Positions 43,856 to 52,952 are shown, numbered from the stretch's first letter. The stretch is DNA of 64,000 nucleotides from an uncultured Rikenellaceae bacterium (GCA_944415565.1 CALYBQ010000013.1:62001-126000), one strand, 5' to 3'. Notes: generated from the sequence alone by a model not told the origin. A program made the numbers and translations.

Positions 43856-45004
43856 TTACGCCAATTTGCGTGCGCCGTCCTTGATTACTACATCGTATAC
43901 CTTAGGATCGATGTTGAATTGTTTCTTGTACGCTTCGGTAGCGGTCTTTACGAAGTTGTCGTAAAGTTCGCTCTTCACGAGGTTGATGGTGCAACCGCCG
44001 AAACCGCCGCCCATTACGCGTGAACCGCTTACGCCACATGCCTTAGCCTGATCGTTGAGGAAGTCGAGCTCAGGACAGCTAACTTCGTACTTCTTGCTGA
44101 GACCTTCGTGCGTACCGTACATGAGTTTGCCGACAGTTTCGTAGTCGTCTTTCTCCATAGCGGCACAAGCGTCGAGAAGTCGCTGGATCTCTTCAACAAC
44201 GAACTCTGCACGCATGTAGTCTACCGGATCTACTTTCGACTTAACCTCTTTCAGCATGTCGAGGTTGGCGTCGCGAAGGAGTTTTACCTCAGGATGTGTC
44301 TTTGCTATCTCGGCAACCACTCTTTCGCACGACTGGCGGCGTTTGTTGTACTCTCCGCCGGCGAGGTTGTGAGTTACGCATGTGTTGATAAGCACCAGAC
44401 GGTAGCCTTTCGGGTTGAACGGAACGTAAGCGTATTCGAGCGAACGGCAGTCGAGACGCATGAGGTTGCCCTCTTTACCGCAGCAAGATGCGAACTGGTC
44501 CATAATACCGCACATAACGCCTACGTAGTTGTGTTCCGTAGCCTGTCCGATGAGCGCGATCTCGAAACGCTCGAATCCGAGTCTGTAAATCTCGTTCAGA
44601 GCGTACCCGAAGCAGCTTTCGAGAGCAGCAGACGAAGACATTCCGGCTCCGAGAGGCACATCGCCAGAGAATACTGTGTCGAAGCCCTGTACTTTCTTGC
44701 CGCGTTTTGCCATTTCACGGCATACGCCGAAAATGTAGCAAGCCCACTGCTGTGCCGGCTTGTCCGCTTCTTCGAGACCGAATTCAGCCGATTCGTTCAG
44801 GTCGAGTGCGAAAGCACGTACTTTGTCGGTTCCGTTAGGTTTGATCTCGCAGTACATAGCCTTGTCGATGGCTCCCGGGAGCACGAAACCGCCGTTATAG
44901 TCGGTGTGTTCGCCGATGAGGTTGATACGGCCCGGCGATGTGTAAACATCGCCAGTCGTACCGTAAAGTGATTTGAATTTTTCTCTGATTTTAGTGATAT
45001 CCAT
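43856..45004 (-). CDS. galK: Galactokinase
   Basis: The 382-residue GHMP-family kinase phosphorylates galactose at C1. It shows the galactokinase signature GRINLIGEHTDYNGG (about 25-39), the ATP-binding PLGAGMSSSAALES (about 116-129) and motif III GGGFGGCTINL (about 333-343), with MDQFAS carrying the catalytic Asp near 167-172. Third gene of the galM-transporter-galK operon, 51 bases after the transporter. N-acetylgalactosamine kinase is a less likely alternative. Confidence 0.95.
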   Translation of the reverse strand: MDITKIREKFKSLYGTTGDVYTSPGRINLIGEHTDYNGGFVLPGAIDKAMYCEIKPNGTDKVRAFALDLNESAEFGLEEADKPAQQWACYIFGVCREMAKRGKKVQGFDTVFSGDVPLGAGMSSSAALESCFGYALNEIYRLGFERFEIALIGQATEHNYVGVMCGIMDQFASCCGKEGNLMRLDCRSLEYAYVPFNPKGYRLVLINTCVTHNLAGGEYNKRRQSCERVVAEIAKTHPEVKLLRDANLDMLKEVKSKVDPVDYMRAEFVVEEIQRLLDACAAMEKDDYETVGKLMYGTHEGLSKKYEVSCPELDFLNDQAKACGVSGSRVMGGGFGGCTINLVKSELYDNFVKTATEAYKKQFNIDPKVYDVVIKDGARKLA

Positions 45005-45055
45005 ATCTCAGTGTTGTTAGTAGTTGTGTTGTTGTACAACGTAAGTTGGAGAGAA

Positions 45056-46312
45056 TTAGTCTACTTTAATGTCTTTATTTACGTTCTTGCTTCCGACAAC
45101 CGAGTAGAACAGCATGTAGAGGATAGCTGCGACGATAAGCCAGTAGCTCGAAATCCAGCCTACTGCGCCTGCGAGCCACTCCTGAAGCAACGGAATAACG
45201 CCGCCGCCGACTACCATCATCATGAAGATACCCGATGCGAGCGGAGTGTATTTGCCCAATCCGTCGGTAGCGAGGTTGAAGATCGAACCCCACATGATGG
45301 ATGTGCAAAGACCGCAAAGCACGAGAAGAAGAGCGGTAAGGGGTACCTGAGCCATTGCGAACGCAGAACCGGTGAATACGGGCATCGAAGTCGAAACTCC
45401 GGTAGAGAAGATGGCTGCGATTATCAGAACAACGGCAAGGGCCGTAGTGCATACCATCATCGCCTTGCTCGATACTTTAGCGCCGATAGCGCCGCCGAGG
45501 AAACGACCGATCATCATAAGGAACCAGTAAGTACCTGCAACGAAACCTGCGGTTGCAGCCGATACACCTGCTCCTTCGGGAAGCCAGTACAGCAGACCGG
45601 CTGGGATGCCTACTTCAACACCTACATAGAAGAAGATGGCAACTGCGCCAAGTGCGAAGTGGCGGAATGCCCAAGGACTTTTTTCATATACGACGTTTTC
45701 GGTTTTGTGGATCTCCTTGATAGGAACGAAGAGCAGGATGATGAAAGTCAGCGCGAATACGCCCATTGCAATGTAGAGCAACGGGTTTACGTCCGAGATA
45801 GCCGCTTTAGATGCGTCGCCGATCATGGCCATAACGAGCATCGGGGTGAGGGTAGCCATCAAAGAGTTGAAGCCTCCGCCCGACTGAAGCAGTGCGTTAC
45901 CTTTTTTGCCGCCGCCGCCGAGGATGGTAAGCATCGGGTTAACGACAGTGTTGAGCATACATACGCAGAAACCAGCGATGAATGCGCCGAGCAGGTATAC
46001 GTAGAAGCCTGCGGCTCCGGTCTTACCCGAAAGGAACTGTACCAAGATGCCGAGGAAACCGAGGGCGATAGCGACAAGTGCGGTCTTTTTGTAACCGATC
46101 TTGGCCAACATTTTGCCTGCCGGGATACCCATAATAAGATAGGCAAGGAAGTTCATCATGTTACCGAGCATACCCAGCGATGCGAAATCGGGATTGTTCT
46201 TCCAGATAGTGCCTATCGGTGCGGCGAGGTTGGTCACGAATGAGATCATACCGAACAGGAAGATCATCGTGATGATACCTACCAGGTTACCCTGTTTTTG
46301 TTGTGTTGTCAT
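45056..46312 (-). CDS. Sugar:proton MFS transporter (GluP/FucP type)
   Basis: The 418-residue protein has 12 likely membrane helices and the FucP/GluP subfamily features: GMISFVTNLAAPIG near the start of helix 1, GIPAGKMLAKIGYKKT near 62-77 (the loop 2-3 motif) and NPMLTILGGGGKKGNALLQSGGGFNSL near 124-150. It lies between galM and galK, so glucose or galactose symport is likely. The neighbours support galactose, while the sequence alone cannot tell it from glucose or fucose. Confidence 0.9.
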   Translation of the reverse strand: MTTQQKQGNLVGIITMIFLFGMISFVTNLAAPIGTIWKNNPDFASLGMLGNMMNFLAYLIMGIPAGKMLAKIGYKKTALVAIALGFLGILVQFLSGKTGAAGFYVYLLGAFIAGFCVCMLNTVVNPMLTILGGGGKKGNALLQSGGGFNSLMATLTPMLVMAMIGDASKAAISDVNPLLYIAMGVFALTFIILLFVPIKEIHKTENVVYEKSPWAFRHFALGAVAIFFYVGVEVGIPAGLLYWLPEGAGVSAATAGFVAGTYWFLMMIGRFLGGAIGAKVSSKAMMVCTTALAVVLIIAAIFSTGVSTSMPVFTGSAFAMAQVPLTALLLVLCGLCTSIMWGSIFNLATDGLGKYTPLASGIFMMMVVGGGVIPLLQEWLAGAVGWISSYWLIVAAILYMLFYSVVGSKNVNKDIKVD

Positions 46313-46362
46313 AGTGAGGTAGATTTTTAGTTTAGTTAAGTAATTTTATTGGTTATTAAAAA

Positions 46363-47427
46363 TTAATTCTTGAACGAGAAAACTATCTGCTGCGAGTACT
46401 CTTCACCCGGATTGAGTCTCTGTGACGGAAGGTTCGGCTGGTTGGGAGCGTCCGGTGCGCCTTGGCACTCTATGGCCACGCCGTCGCGATTCTTGTATTC
46501 GTAACCGCTTTTCGATACCGGGCATCCGAGAAGCCAGTTACCGGTATAGACCTGTGCGGCCGGTTGCGTCGTGAAAATTTCGAGTTTGCGGCCCGATGCG
46601 GGATCTTCGAGTACGGCCACTTTACGCAGGCGTTCCGCGAGGCTTCCTTCGCGTTTGTAACCGTCCGCCATCCAGCAGTGGTCGTATCCTGCGCCTATTT
46701 TGAGAGCTTCGAAATCTGCGTTGATGTCTTGGCCTATGGCTTTGGCTGTCGTGAAGTCCATCGGCGTACCATTGACAGGTGCGATGGCGTTCGGAATCTG
46801 CGTGTCGTCGGTCGGCAGCCATTCTTTCGCCAGAATGGTGAGCTTGTGGTCGAGTACACTGCCCGAGTCGTGGCCCGAAAGGTTGAAATAACAGTGGTTG
46901 GTGAGGTTGATTACGGTCGGGGCGTCGGTGGTAGCCTTGTACGTAAGTTCCAGCTTATTGTCGTCGCTCCATTTATATGTTACCTGTGCTTTGAGGTTTC
47001 CCGGATAGCCCTCGTCTCCGTCTGGCGATGATATGCTGAAAACTACTGTGTCGCCTTCTATTTTGGAATCCCATACTTGATTGCCGAAGCCTTCGGGACC
47101 GCCGTGCAGGCTGTTGGGGCCGTTATTGATGGGGAGTTCGTACTCTTTGCCGTCGAGACTGAATCGTCCTTTGGCTATACGGTTGGCGTAGCGGCCGACG
47201 TTCTTGCCCGATGCCGGACCGTCGTAGAAATAGTCGTCGAGATTGCGATATCCCAGTGCCACGTCTGCCATTTTGCCCTGCTTGTCGGGGACTGTGATGC
47301 CGACGATGGCTGCGCCTATGTCCGTGAGTTTAACCTGTGCGCCCGAAGCGTTGGTCATCGTGTAGAGAGAAAGTTTCCCACCCTTGGCTTTGGCCGAGTC
47401 AACGCGGGTGACCTCTATTTTGCTCAT
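46363..47427 (-). CDS. galM: Aldose 1-epimerase (second copy)
   Basis: The 354-residue mutarotase has the same motif set as the copy at 41143: NGPNSLHGGPEGFGN near 103, TNHCYFNLSGHDSG near 179 and IECQGAPDAPNQP near 314. The start at 47427 (MSKIEVTRVDS) was chosen since an exact -7 box lies at 47469-47476, inside an upstream extension of the reading frame. It is the first gene of the minus-strand galactose operon. The two GalM proteins are well diverged and may prefer different sugars. Confidence 0.92.
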   Translation of the reverse strand: MSKIEVTRVDSAKAKGGKLSLYTMTNASGAQVKLTDIGAAIVGITVPDKQGKMADVALGYRNLDDYFYDGPASGKNVGRYANRIAKGRFSLDGKEYELPINNGPNSLHGGPEGFGNQVWDSKIEGDTVVFSISSPDGDEGYPGNLKAQVTYKWSDDNKLELTYKATTDAPTVINLTNHCYFNLSGHDSGSVLDHKLTILAKEWLPTDDTQIPNAIAPVNGTPMDFTTAKAIGQDINADFEALKIGAGYDHCWMADGYKREGSLAERLRKVAVLEDPASGRKLEIFTTQPAAQVYTGNWLLGCPVSKSGYEYKNRDGVAIECQGAPDAPNQPNLPSQRLNPGEEYSQQIVFSFKN

Positions 47428-47468
47428 AATTATGTGTTTTAGGTTATATGCTCGAAAATAGCAACCAC

Positions 47469-47502
47469 CAAATATAACAAAAATTTCTATACGCCGCCCA
47501 AA
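47469..47502 (-). promoter_or_regulatory. Promoter of the galM-transporter-galK operon
   Basis: On the minus strand TTTG (47502-47499), 22 bases, then TATATTTG (47476-47469) match the Bacteroidetes promoter elements. Transcription would start about 35 bases before the galM start codon. Confidence 0.5.
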
Positions 47503-47573
47503 CTGGATGCTATTTTTCATATAACGTGTGACCGCCGATAATGTCTCATCCGACGGTCGGTTAAGTTCATAAC

Positions 47574-47613
47574 GCAATATGCCGGGACGTCGAACGACGT
47601 CCCGGCATATTGC
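47574..47613. repeat. Perfect 19-bp inverted repeat between trxA and galM
   Basis: Arms 47574-47592 and 47595-47613 are exact reverse complements around AA. It lies 17 bases after the trxA stop codon on the minus strand. No T run follows on that strand, so it is a weak intrinsic terminator at best. It could also be a binding site. Confidence 0.8.
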
Positions 47614-47629
47614 ACACGGTTTGGTTTCG

Positions 47630-47920
47630 TCAGCCCATCAGGACCTTTTCGAGGTCGGCTGCGGATGTGACGCCGCTTTGTCTCCAAAGCACTTCTCCTT
47701 TGCGGAAGACCATCAGCGTGGGAACCGAGCCGACGCGGTACTGCGTTGCCAGTGGACGGTTCTTGTCTACGTCCACCTTTATGATGATGGCCTTGTCGCC
47801 TACCGATTGTTTTAGTTCGTCGAGGATGGGGTGCATCATTTTGCACGGTCCGCACCATGTGGCGAAGAAATCCACCAATACGGGTTTGTCCCCGTTTATG
47901 ATGTCAGTGAAGTTTTCCAT
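47630..47920 (-). CDS. trxA: Thioredoxin
   Basis: The 96-residue single-domain protein has the redox motif W22-C23-G24-P25-C26, the buried Asp and the cis-Pro in VGSVPTLMVF. It reduces disulfides in the cytoplasm with thioredoxin reductase. It is a little shorter than E. coli thioredoxin (109) because the N-terminal strand is abbreviated, which is common in Bacteroidetes. Stands alone, divergent from grpE across 229 bases. Confidence 0.94.
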   Translation of the reverse strand: MENFTDIINGDKPVLVDFFATWCGPCKMMHPILDELKQSVGDKAIIIKVDVDKNRPLATQYRVGSVPTLMVFRKGEVLWRQSGVTSAADLEKVLMG

Positions 47921-48048
47921 AGCTTGAAGTTTTTGTGTTGTTTATTTAGGTCACCGCACAAAAATCCTGCAAAACGTCGGAATCGGGCATCAATTGTCGC
48001 TATGGTACGATAGGTTATAGTTATATATGGTGCGGATGCGCGGAATGT

Positions 48049-48080
48049 TTTGAGCGTCTCGGCAAAAATGACTTACTTTG
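48049..48080 (+). promoter_or_regulatory. Probable promoter of grpE-dnaJ
   Basis: TTTG (48049-48052), 20 bases, then TTACTTTG (48073-48080). The -7 match is imperfect because the second base is T. It supports the grpE start at 48150, because an upstream in-frame start would lie inside it. Confidence 0.4.
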
Positions 48081-48149
48081 CCTTTCGTTTCCGAATTACG
48101 TTGGTATGTTATTTGGAGATACTTGTGCAGAAAAAAACGAAAAGATATT

Positions 48150-48743
48150 ATGAAGAAGAAACAATATTCTGAAGGCGTTGATATGCAGGATGTTGCTGGC
48201 GAGAACGACGCTCAGGACATGAATGCCGGCCAGACGGCGCAGACCGATGAAAGTGACATAGTGTCAGAAGATAACGACAATGCCGATGCCAAAGCGTCAG
48301 ACGTGGCAGGCGGCGATAAACTCGCACTTGAGTGGAAGGAGAAATATATACGCCTGTCGGCCGAGTTCGATAACTACCGCAAACGCACGCTGAAGGAGAA
48401 GATGGAGATTGCGGCTGCGGGCGGCGAAGATGTCATCAAGGCGATGTTGCCGGTACTCGACGATATAGACCGTGCACTCGACGCAATGAACAAGACCGAG
48501 GATATAGAATCGGTGAGGTCGGGCATAAGCCTTATAGCCCAGAAGCTCGGGGATATGCTTAAATCCAAAGGACTGGCCGAAATCGAGGCCATAGGTAAGG
48601 ATTTGGATACGGATTTTCACGAGGCTGTGGCGAAATTCAAGGCAGAACCCGAAAAACAGGGTAAGATCATAGATGTCGCCCAGAAGGGTTATCAGTTGAA
48701 AGATAAGGTCATACGCCACGCTAAGGTGGTCGTTGGCGAATAA
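48150..48743 (+). CDS. grpE: Nucleotide exchange factor GrpE
   Basis: The 197-residue protein has an acidic, low-complexity N-terminus (about 1-55), a long helix (EWKEKYIRLSAEFDNYRKRTLKE, about 62-85) and a C-terminal beta domain with the GrpE signature near the end (VAQKGYQLKDKVIRHAKVVV). It releases ADP from DnaK. It lies 22 bases before dnaJ; dnaK is not in the window. The start at 48150 is preferred over 48078, which is in the promoter. Confidence 0.94.
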   Translation: MKKKQYSEGVDMQDVAGENDAQDMNAGQTAQTDESDIVSEDNDNADAKASDVAGGDKLALEWKEKYIRLSAEFDNYRKRTLKEKMEIAAAGGEDVIKAMLPVLDDIDRALDAMNKTEDIESVRSGISLIAQKLGDMLKSKGLAEIEAIGKDLDTDFHEAVAKFKAEPEKQGKIIDVAQKGYQLKDKVIRHAKVVVGE

Positions 48744-48765
48744 GCTCTGGAGGAGAAATAGATAG

Positions 48766-49932
48766 ATGGCAACTAAAAGAGATTATTACGAAGTCCTCGG
48801 TATCGAGAAGAGCGCCAGTGCGGACGAAATAAAGAAAGCGTACCGCAAGGCGGCCATAAAATATCACCCGGACAAGAACCCGGGCGACAAGGAGGCGGAA
48901 GAGAAGTTCAAGGAGGCGGCCGAAGCATACGACGTACTCAGCAATCCCGATAAGAAGGCGAGGTACGATCAGTTCGGGCATGCCGGTATGAGCGGAGCCG
49001 CCGGAGGTGGAGCCGGGGCCGGAGGGTTCGGCGGATTCACCATGGACGATATTTTCCGCAATTTCGGCGACATATTCGGCGGTCACTTCGGCGGCAGCTT
49101 CAGTGGTTTCGGCGGGTCGGCAGGTAGCGGTACAAGAGTCAATCGCGGTTCGGACCTGCGTGTGAAGGTGCGGCTTACTTTGAAAGAGGTGGCTAACGGA
49201 ACGACCAAGAAGCTCAAGATAAACAAGATGAACGCCTGCGACGCCTGTGGCGGATCGGGGGCTAAGGACCAGAGCTCCTTTAAAACATGCTCTACGTGCA
49301 ACGGAAGCGGGTATGTGACGCAGGTGGTGAATACTTTCTTCGGACGCACACAGACTACGGCGGCGTGCCCTACGTGTCACGGAGAGGGACGTGTGATTAC
49401 CGATGCGTGTCCGAAATGTAAGGGCGAAGGCATCGTTAAGGGTGAGGAGGTTATCGAGATAAAGATCCCGGCCGGGGTGGGCGAGGGCATGCAGCTTTCG
49501 GTCAGCGGCAAGGGTAACGCTGCGCGTCACGGCGGCGTGAACGGCGACTTGCTTGTCGTAATCGAGGAGGAGCGCCATCCCGAATTGGAACGCGACGGTA
49601 ACGACTTGCTGTACAACCTCAATATAACGGTTCCGACCGCAGTGCTCGGCGGTAGTGTGGAGGTCCCGACAATAGACGGCAAGGCTAAGGTCAAGATACA
49701 GCCGGGAACGCAGGCCGGTCAGGTGTTGCGCTTGAAGGGCAAGGGTATTCCCGATGTGAACGGGTATGGTCGCGGGGATATATTGGCTGTGGTCGATATA
49801 GCGGTCCCGTCTAAGCTTTCGGCTGAAGAGAAACGGTTGATGGAACAGTTGGCGTCTACGCCGTCGTTCTCGAAAGCGGAATATAACAAACAGAATATTT
49901 TCGACCGGATGCGTAGTTTTTTCCGCACGTGA
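48766..49932 (+). CDS. dnaJ: Chaperone DnaJ
   Basis: The 388-residue protein has a complete J domain (HPD at about 34-36), a Gly/Phe-rich linker (about 75-125), four CxxCxGxG zinc repeats ([32 protein letters not shown]; about 160-220) and the C-terminal substrate domain. It stimulates DnaK ATPase and delivers clients. A purine-rich GGAGGAGAAA precedes the start. It follows grpE directly and ends before an unusual terminator that overlaps the next promoter. Confidence 0.96.
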   Translation: MATKRDYYEVLGIEKSASADEIKKAYRKAAIKYHPDKNPGDKEAEEKFKEAAEAYDVLSNPDKKARYDQFGHAGMSGAAGGGAGAGGFGGFTMDDIFRNFGDIFGGHFGGSFSGFGGSAGSGTRVNRGSDLRVKVRLTLKEVANGTTKKLKINKMNACDACGGSGAKDQSSFKTCSTCNGSGYVTQVVNTFFGRTQTTAACPTCHGEGRVITDACPKCKGEGIVKGEEVIEIKIPAGVGEGMQLSVSGKGNAARHGGVNGDLLVVIEEERHPELERDGNDLLYNLNITVPTAVLGGSVEVPTIDGKAKVKIQPGTQAGQVLRLKGKGIPDVNGYGRGDILAVVDIAVPSKLSAEEKRLMEQLASTPSFSKAEYNKQNIFDRMRSFFRT

Positions 49933-49951
49933 AGGCCGTGAATGGTGAATA

Positions 49952-50014
49952 AGAAGCGCCCGATACTGAAAGGACGGAAATTTCGTTATCTTTGTATCGG
50001 GCGCTTCTGTTTTT
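49952..50014 (+). terminator. dnaJ terminator whose loop carries the next promoter
   Basis: A perfect 15-bp stem (49952-49966 with 49994-50008) has a 27-base loop and is followed by GTTTTTAAAG. The exact -7 box TATCTTTG (49987-49994) lies in the loop and meets the 3' arm, so transcripts from it would begin inside that arm. Confidence 0.75.
49987..49994 (+). promoter_or_regulatory. -7 promoter box of the mutL operon
   Basis: TATCTTTG exactly matches TAnnTTTG and lies 54 bases before the ATG at 50049. No clear TTTG lies at the -33 position. It overlaps the dnaJ terminator. Confidence 0.5.
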
Positions 50015-50048
50015 AAAGTAAGGCGCCCGGAAGCATATTTTTACAGCA

Positions 50049-50348
50049 ATGATTAAATTTACAGCTTTCCGAACACAGAAACCGCGACAGTTCAATTATA
50101 TCCCGCGGCATTACGACCCGGAGCAGGAGCGTCGCGAGGAACGCCGCCGCGAGTTGTTGGGCGACCGTGCCGAGCCCCTTCCAGAGGGGGAATATAAGCC
50201 GGGGCAATATCTTCGCCGCAGCATCGCCGTAAGGCGCGGGACCGACAGGTCGCTGAGCAAGCGGCACAATCCGTCGCGTCCGCTGCGGATCGTTGTTTTC
50301 ATGATCTTACTGGTGCTTGCCGCATGGTGGGTGCTGTTCAAAATGTAA
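50049..50348 (+). CDS. Small basic membrane-anchored protein
   Basis: The 99-residue protein has a strongly basic, Arg-rich N-terminal part (FRTQKPRQFNYIPRHYDPEQ, then RREERRRELL), ending in one membrane helix (about 78-97). I recognise it only as a conserved hypothetical commonly found in front of mutL in Bacteroidetes; function is unknown. It starts the operon of mutL, rhomboid and an EEP-family gene. The stop codon is 13 bases before the mutL start. Confidence 0.7.
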   Translation: MIKFTAFRTQKPRQFNYIPRHYDPEQERREERRRELLGDRAEPLPEGEYKPGQYLRRSIAVRRGTDRSLSKRHNPSRPLRIVVFMILLVLAAWWVLFKM

Positions 50349-50361
50349 TGAGGGGGAACGG

Positions 50362-52251
50362 ATGTCGGACAGGATTAGGATGTTGCCCGAGTCGGTGGCG
50401 AACCAGATAGCGGCGGGGGAGGTCGTCAACAGACCGTCTTCGGTGGTGAAAGAGATGATGGAGAACGCCGTTGACGCGGGGGCGAAGAGCATAACCGTCA
50501 ATTTCAGGGACGGAGGTAAGGAACTTATACAGATAGTGGACGACGGCTGCGGCATGTCGCCCATAGACGCGCGACTGGCATTCGACCGTCACGCAACAAG
50601 CAAGATACAGGAGGTCGAGGACATATATACTCTCCACACGTTCGGGTTCAGGGGCGAAGCGCTCGCTTCGATAGCTTCGGTTGCCGAGGTGGAGTTGCGT
50701 ACCCGTCCGTGCGACAGCGAATTGGGTACGAAGGTGGAGCTTGCCGGCGGACGGTTCGTGGCCCAGAACAGCGTGAATGTCCCTGTGGGCTCGCAGTTCA
50801 TGGTGAAGAACCTTTTTTATAATGTCCCGGCACGCAGGCGGTTCCTCGAAAAGAGTGCGACCGAGGCACGTCACATAACGGCAGAATACCAGCGTGTGGC
50901 GCTTTGCCATCCAGAAATAGCATTTACGCTCTACGATAACGATGCTTTGGTGTCGAAGCTTCCGCCTTCGAGCCTGCGTCAGCGTGTTGTCGGGGTGATA
51001 GGTAAAAACATAGCGAAAAAATTGCTCGACGTGGAGGCCGAGACCTCTATTGTGAAGGTGGAGGGATTCGCCGGTTCGCCGGATTCGGCACGGCAGACGA
51101 ACAAGGAGCAATTCCTGTTCGTTAACGGACGCTACTTCAAGAGTCCTTATTTCCACAAGGCTGTCGTATCGGCTTACGAGAAGCTGATCCCTGCGAATAC
51201 GCAGCCTTCGTATTTCATTTACCTGACCATAGAGCCGGAGAAGATAGACGTCAACGTGCATCCGCAGAAGACGGAGGTCAAATTCACGGACGGCTTGGAG
51301 ATATGGCAGATAATCAACGCTGCCGTGCGTGAGAGCCTTGCCAAATCGGGGGCTGTTCCGCCGATGGATTTCGATATGGATACCTCGTTCGAGATCCCTG
51401 TGGCGAAAGACGACCGTGTCCCGTACAAGATGCCGGGAATAGCGGCTAATCCCGATTTCAACCCTTTCGTGAAATATAAGGACTCGGAGCCCGATGGCAG
51501 CCGTCGCAGTGTGCGCGACGTATCCGGTTTAGGAGCTGGATTCTTGGCCGCCGATGGGCTCGATGATGGCGGACTACCCGATATGCCCTCGTTCGACATT
51601 TCGGAGGAGGATTATAGGGATTCGGTTCTGGAATATATCGAGGGCGACGATGCGGAGCAGACTGCTCTCGATTTGGGCGATGTGCCCGACGTCAAAGAGG
51701 TGCTGCCACTCGGACAGCGTTATTTCGCGGCTTCGATAGGCGGGATACTGGTAGTGATAGACCGCAACAGGGCGTGGGAATCGGTGCTGTATGACCGCTA
51801 TCTTTCCATGTTGCGTAACGACAGTTCGGTGACTCAGCAGTTGTTGTTCCCCGAACGGCTTACGCTATCGTCGGACGACATCGTCCTGCTGCGGGAGAAC
51901 CTCGCCGATTTCGTAGCTTTCGGATTCGATGTATCAGTACCTGACGAACATACGGCCGAGATAACCGGAGTGCCTGCCGACCTTACGGACGCCGCACCGG
52001 AGGACCTCATATATGAACTCATAGACGCCGTGAGGGATGGAGAGCGCAAGGCCGGCGACTTGAAAAAGGAGCGTGTCGCCGCTGCGATGGCGTCGATAGG
52101 GGCGCGTGCCAAGGGAAAGACTCCCTCGCGCGAGGAGCTCGTATCGCTGCTGGAGCAGTTGTCGGCGTGCGGCAATTACAGTTATACGCCCTCGGGGCTT
52201 GCCGTCATGACGGCGTTTACCGAGGACGAGATTAAGAAACGGTTAAAATAG
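50362..52251 (+). CDS. mutL: DNA mismatch repair protein MutL
   Basis: The 629-residue protein has the GHKL ATPase with ESVANQIAAGEVVNRPSS, DDGCGM near 60 and THGFRGEALASI-type FGFRGEALASI near 94-104, then the transducer region and a C-terminal dimerisation domain. It couples mismatch recognition to excision. The C-terminal site that reads DQHAxxE in nicking MutLs reads DRNRAWES here, and the CPHGRP block reads YTPSGL, so endonuclease activity seems lost. The start at 50362 (MSDRIRMLPE) is taken; an upstream extension overlaps the preceding gene. Confidence 0.94.
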   Translation: MSDRIRMLPESVANQIAAGEVVNRPSSVVKEMMENAVDAGAKSITVNFRDGGKELIQIVDDGCGMSPIDARLAFDRHATSKIQEVEDIYTLHTFGFRGEALASIASVAEVELRTRPCDSELGTKVELAGGRFVAQNSVNVPVGSQFMVKNLFYNVPARRRFLEKSATEARHITAEYQRVALCHPEIAFTLYDNDALVSKLPPSSLRQRVVGVIGKNIAKKLLDVEAETSIVKVEGFAGSPDSARQTNKEQFLFVNGRYFKSPYFHKAVVSAYEKLIPANTQPSYFIYLTIEPEKIDVNVHPQKTEVKFTDGLEIWQIINAAVRESLAKSGAVPPMDFDMDTSFEIPVAKDDRVPYKMPGIAANPDFNPFVKYKDSEPDGSRRSVRDVSGLGAGFLAADGLDDGGLPDMPSFDISEEDYRDSVLEYIEGDDAEQTALDLGDVPDVKEVLPLGQRYFAASIGGILVVIDRNRAWESVLYDRYLSMLRNDSSVTQQLLFPERLTLSSDDIVLLRENLADFVAFGFDVSVPDEHTAEITGVPADLTDAAPEDLIYELIDAVRDGERKAGDLKKERVAAAMASIGARAKGKTPSREELVSLLEQLSACGNYSYTPSGLAVMTAFTEDEIKKRLK

Positions 52252-52259
52252 AATTTTAT

Positions 52260-52946
52260 ATGAGTGCAATGATGGCACGACCTAATTTCCGGACGCCTCC
52301 GGTGGTGATGAACCTGTTGGCGATAAACGTATTGGTATTCTTCGCTTATGCCATACTGCCTGACAGCGTGAGCAGGTGGATGGTACAGAACTTCGCGCTT
52401 TTTTATCCGGCGAGCCCGAACTTCATGCCCCATCAGCTCGTGACATATATGTTCATGCACGGCGGCTTCGGCCATATATTGTTTAATATGTTCGCCCTGT
52501 GGATGTTCGGACGTATTTTGGAATACAGTCTCGGAAGCAAGCGTTTCCTGATATTCTATATGGTGTCTGGTATCGGCGCCGCACTTATACAGATGGGGGT
52601 GACGGCGATAGAGGTTTCGGTAATGACGAATAAGGTGGCGGCAGGTGCGGCCTCAATTGACCAGTTGTTCCTGCTGCAAAATGTTCCGACGGTAGGTGCT
52701 TCCGGTGCTATTTTCGGTATTCTGCTCGCTTTCGGCATGCTCTATCCCAATAGTGTCATTTCGCTCCTGTTTCCGCCCATCTCGATGAAGGCGAAATATT
52801 TCGTCATGTTGTACGGTGCGGTGGAACTGTTCTTCGGCGTGTCGGGGTGGGTGAGCAGCGTAGCGCATTTCGCGCACCTCGGTGGTATGCTGTGGGGATT
52901 CCTGTTGCTCTGGTACTGGAAGAAGAAAGGTAAAATATACTATTAA
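52260..52946 (+). CDS. Rhomboid-family intramembrane serine protease
   Basis: The 228-residue protein has six membrane helices, the HGGFGHILFNMFALW loop near 62-76, the catalytic Ser in GASGAIFG (about 149-156) and the catalytic His in AHFAHLGGMLWG (about 203-214). Rhomboids cleave membrane proteins inside the bilayer. It starts 8 bases after mutL and ends 6 bases before the next gene. GlpG in other bacteria is the functional analogue; client proteins are unknown. Confidence 0.92.
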   Translation: MSAMMARPNFRTPPVVMNLLAINVLVFFAYAILPDSVSRWMVQNFALFYPASPNFMPHQLVTYMFMHGGFGHILFNMFALWMFGRILEYSLGSKRFLIFYMVSGIGAALIQMGVTAIEVSVMTNKVAAGAASIDQLFLLQNVPTVGASGAIFGILLAFGMLYPNSVISLLFPPISMKAKYFVMLYGAVELFFGVSGWVSSVAHFAHLGGMLWGFLLLWYWKKKGKIYY

Positions 52947-52952
52947 ATCTCG

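Noticed and set aside
45011-46243. Open frame of 410 codons on the plus strand
   Set aside because: It is antisense to the sugar transporter gene, starts before galK's own start codon, and its translation is rich in Cys, His and Asp without any domain pattern.
40241-47427. galT or galE to complete the Leloir pathway
   Set aside because: I looked in both galactose gene sets and found neither the HxH-type uridylyltransferase motif nor a UDP-glucose epimerase motif. They may lie elsewhere in the genome.
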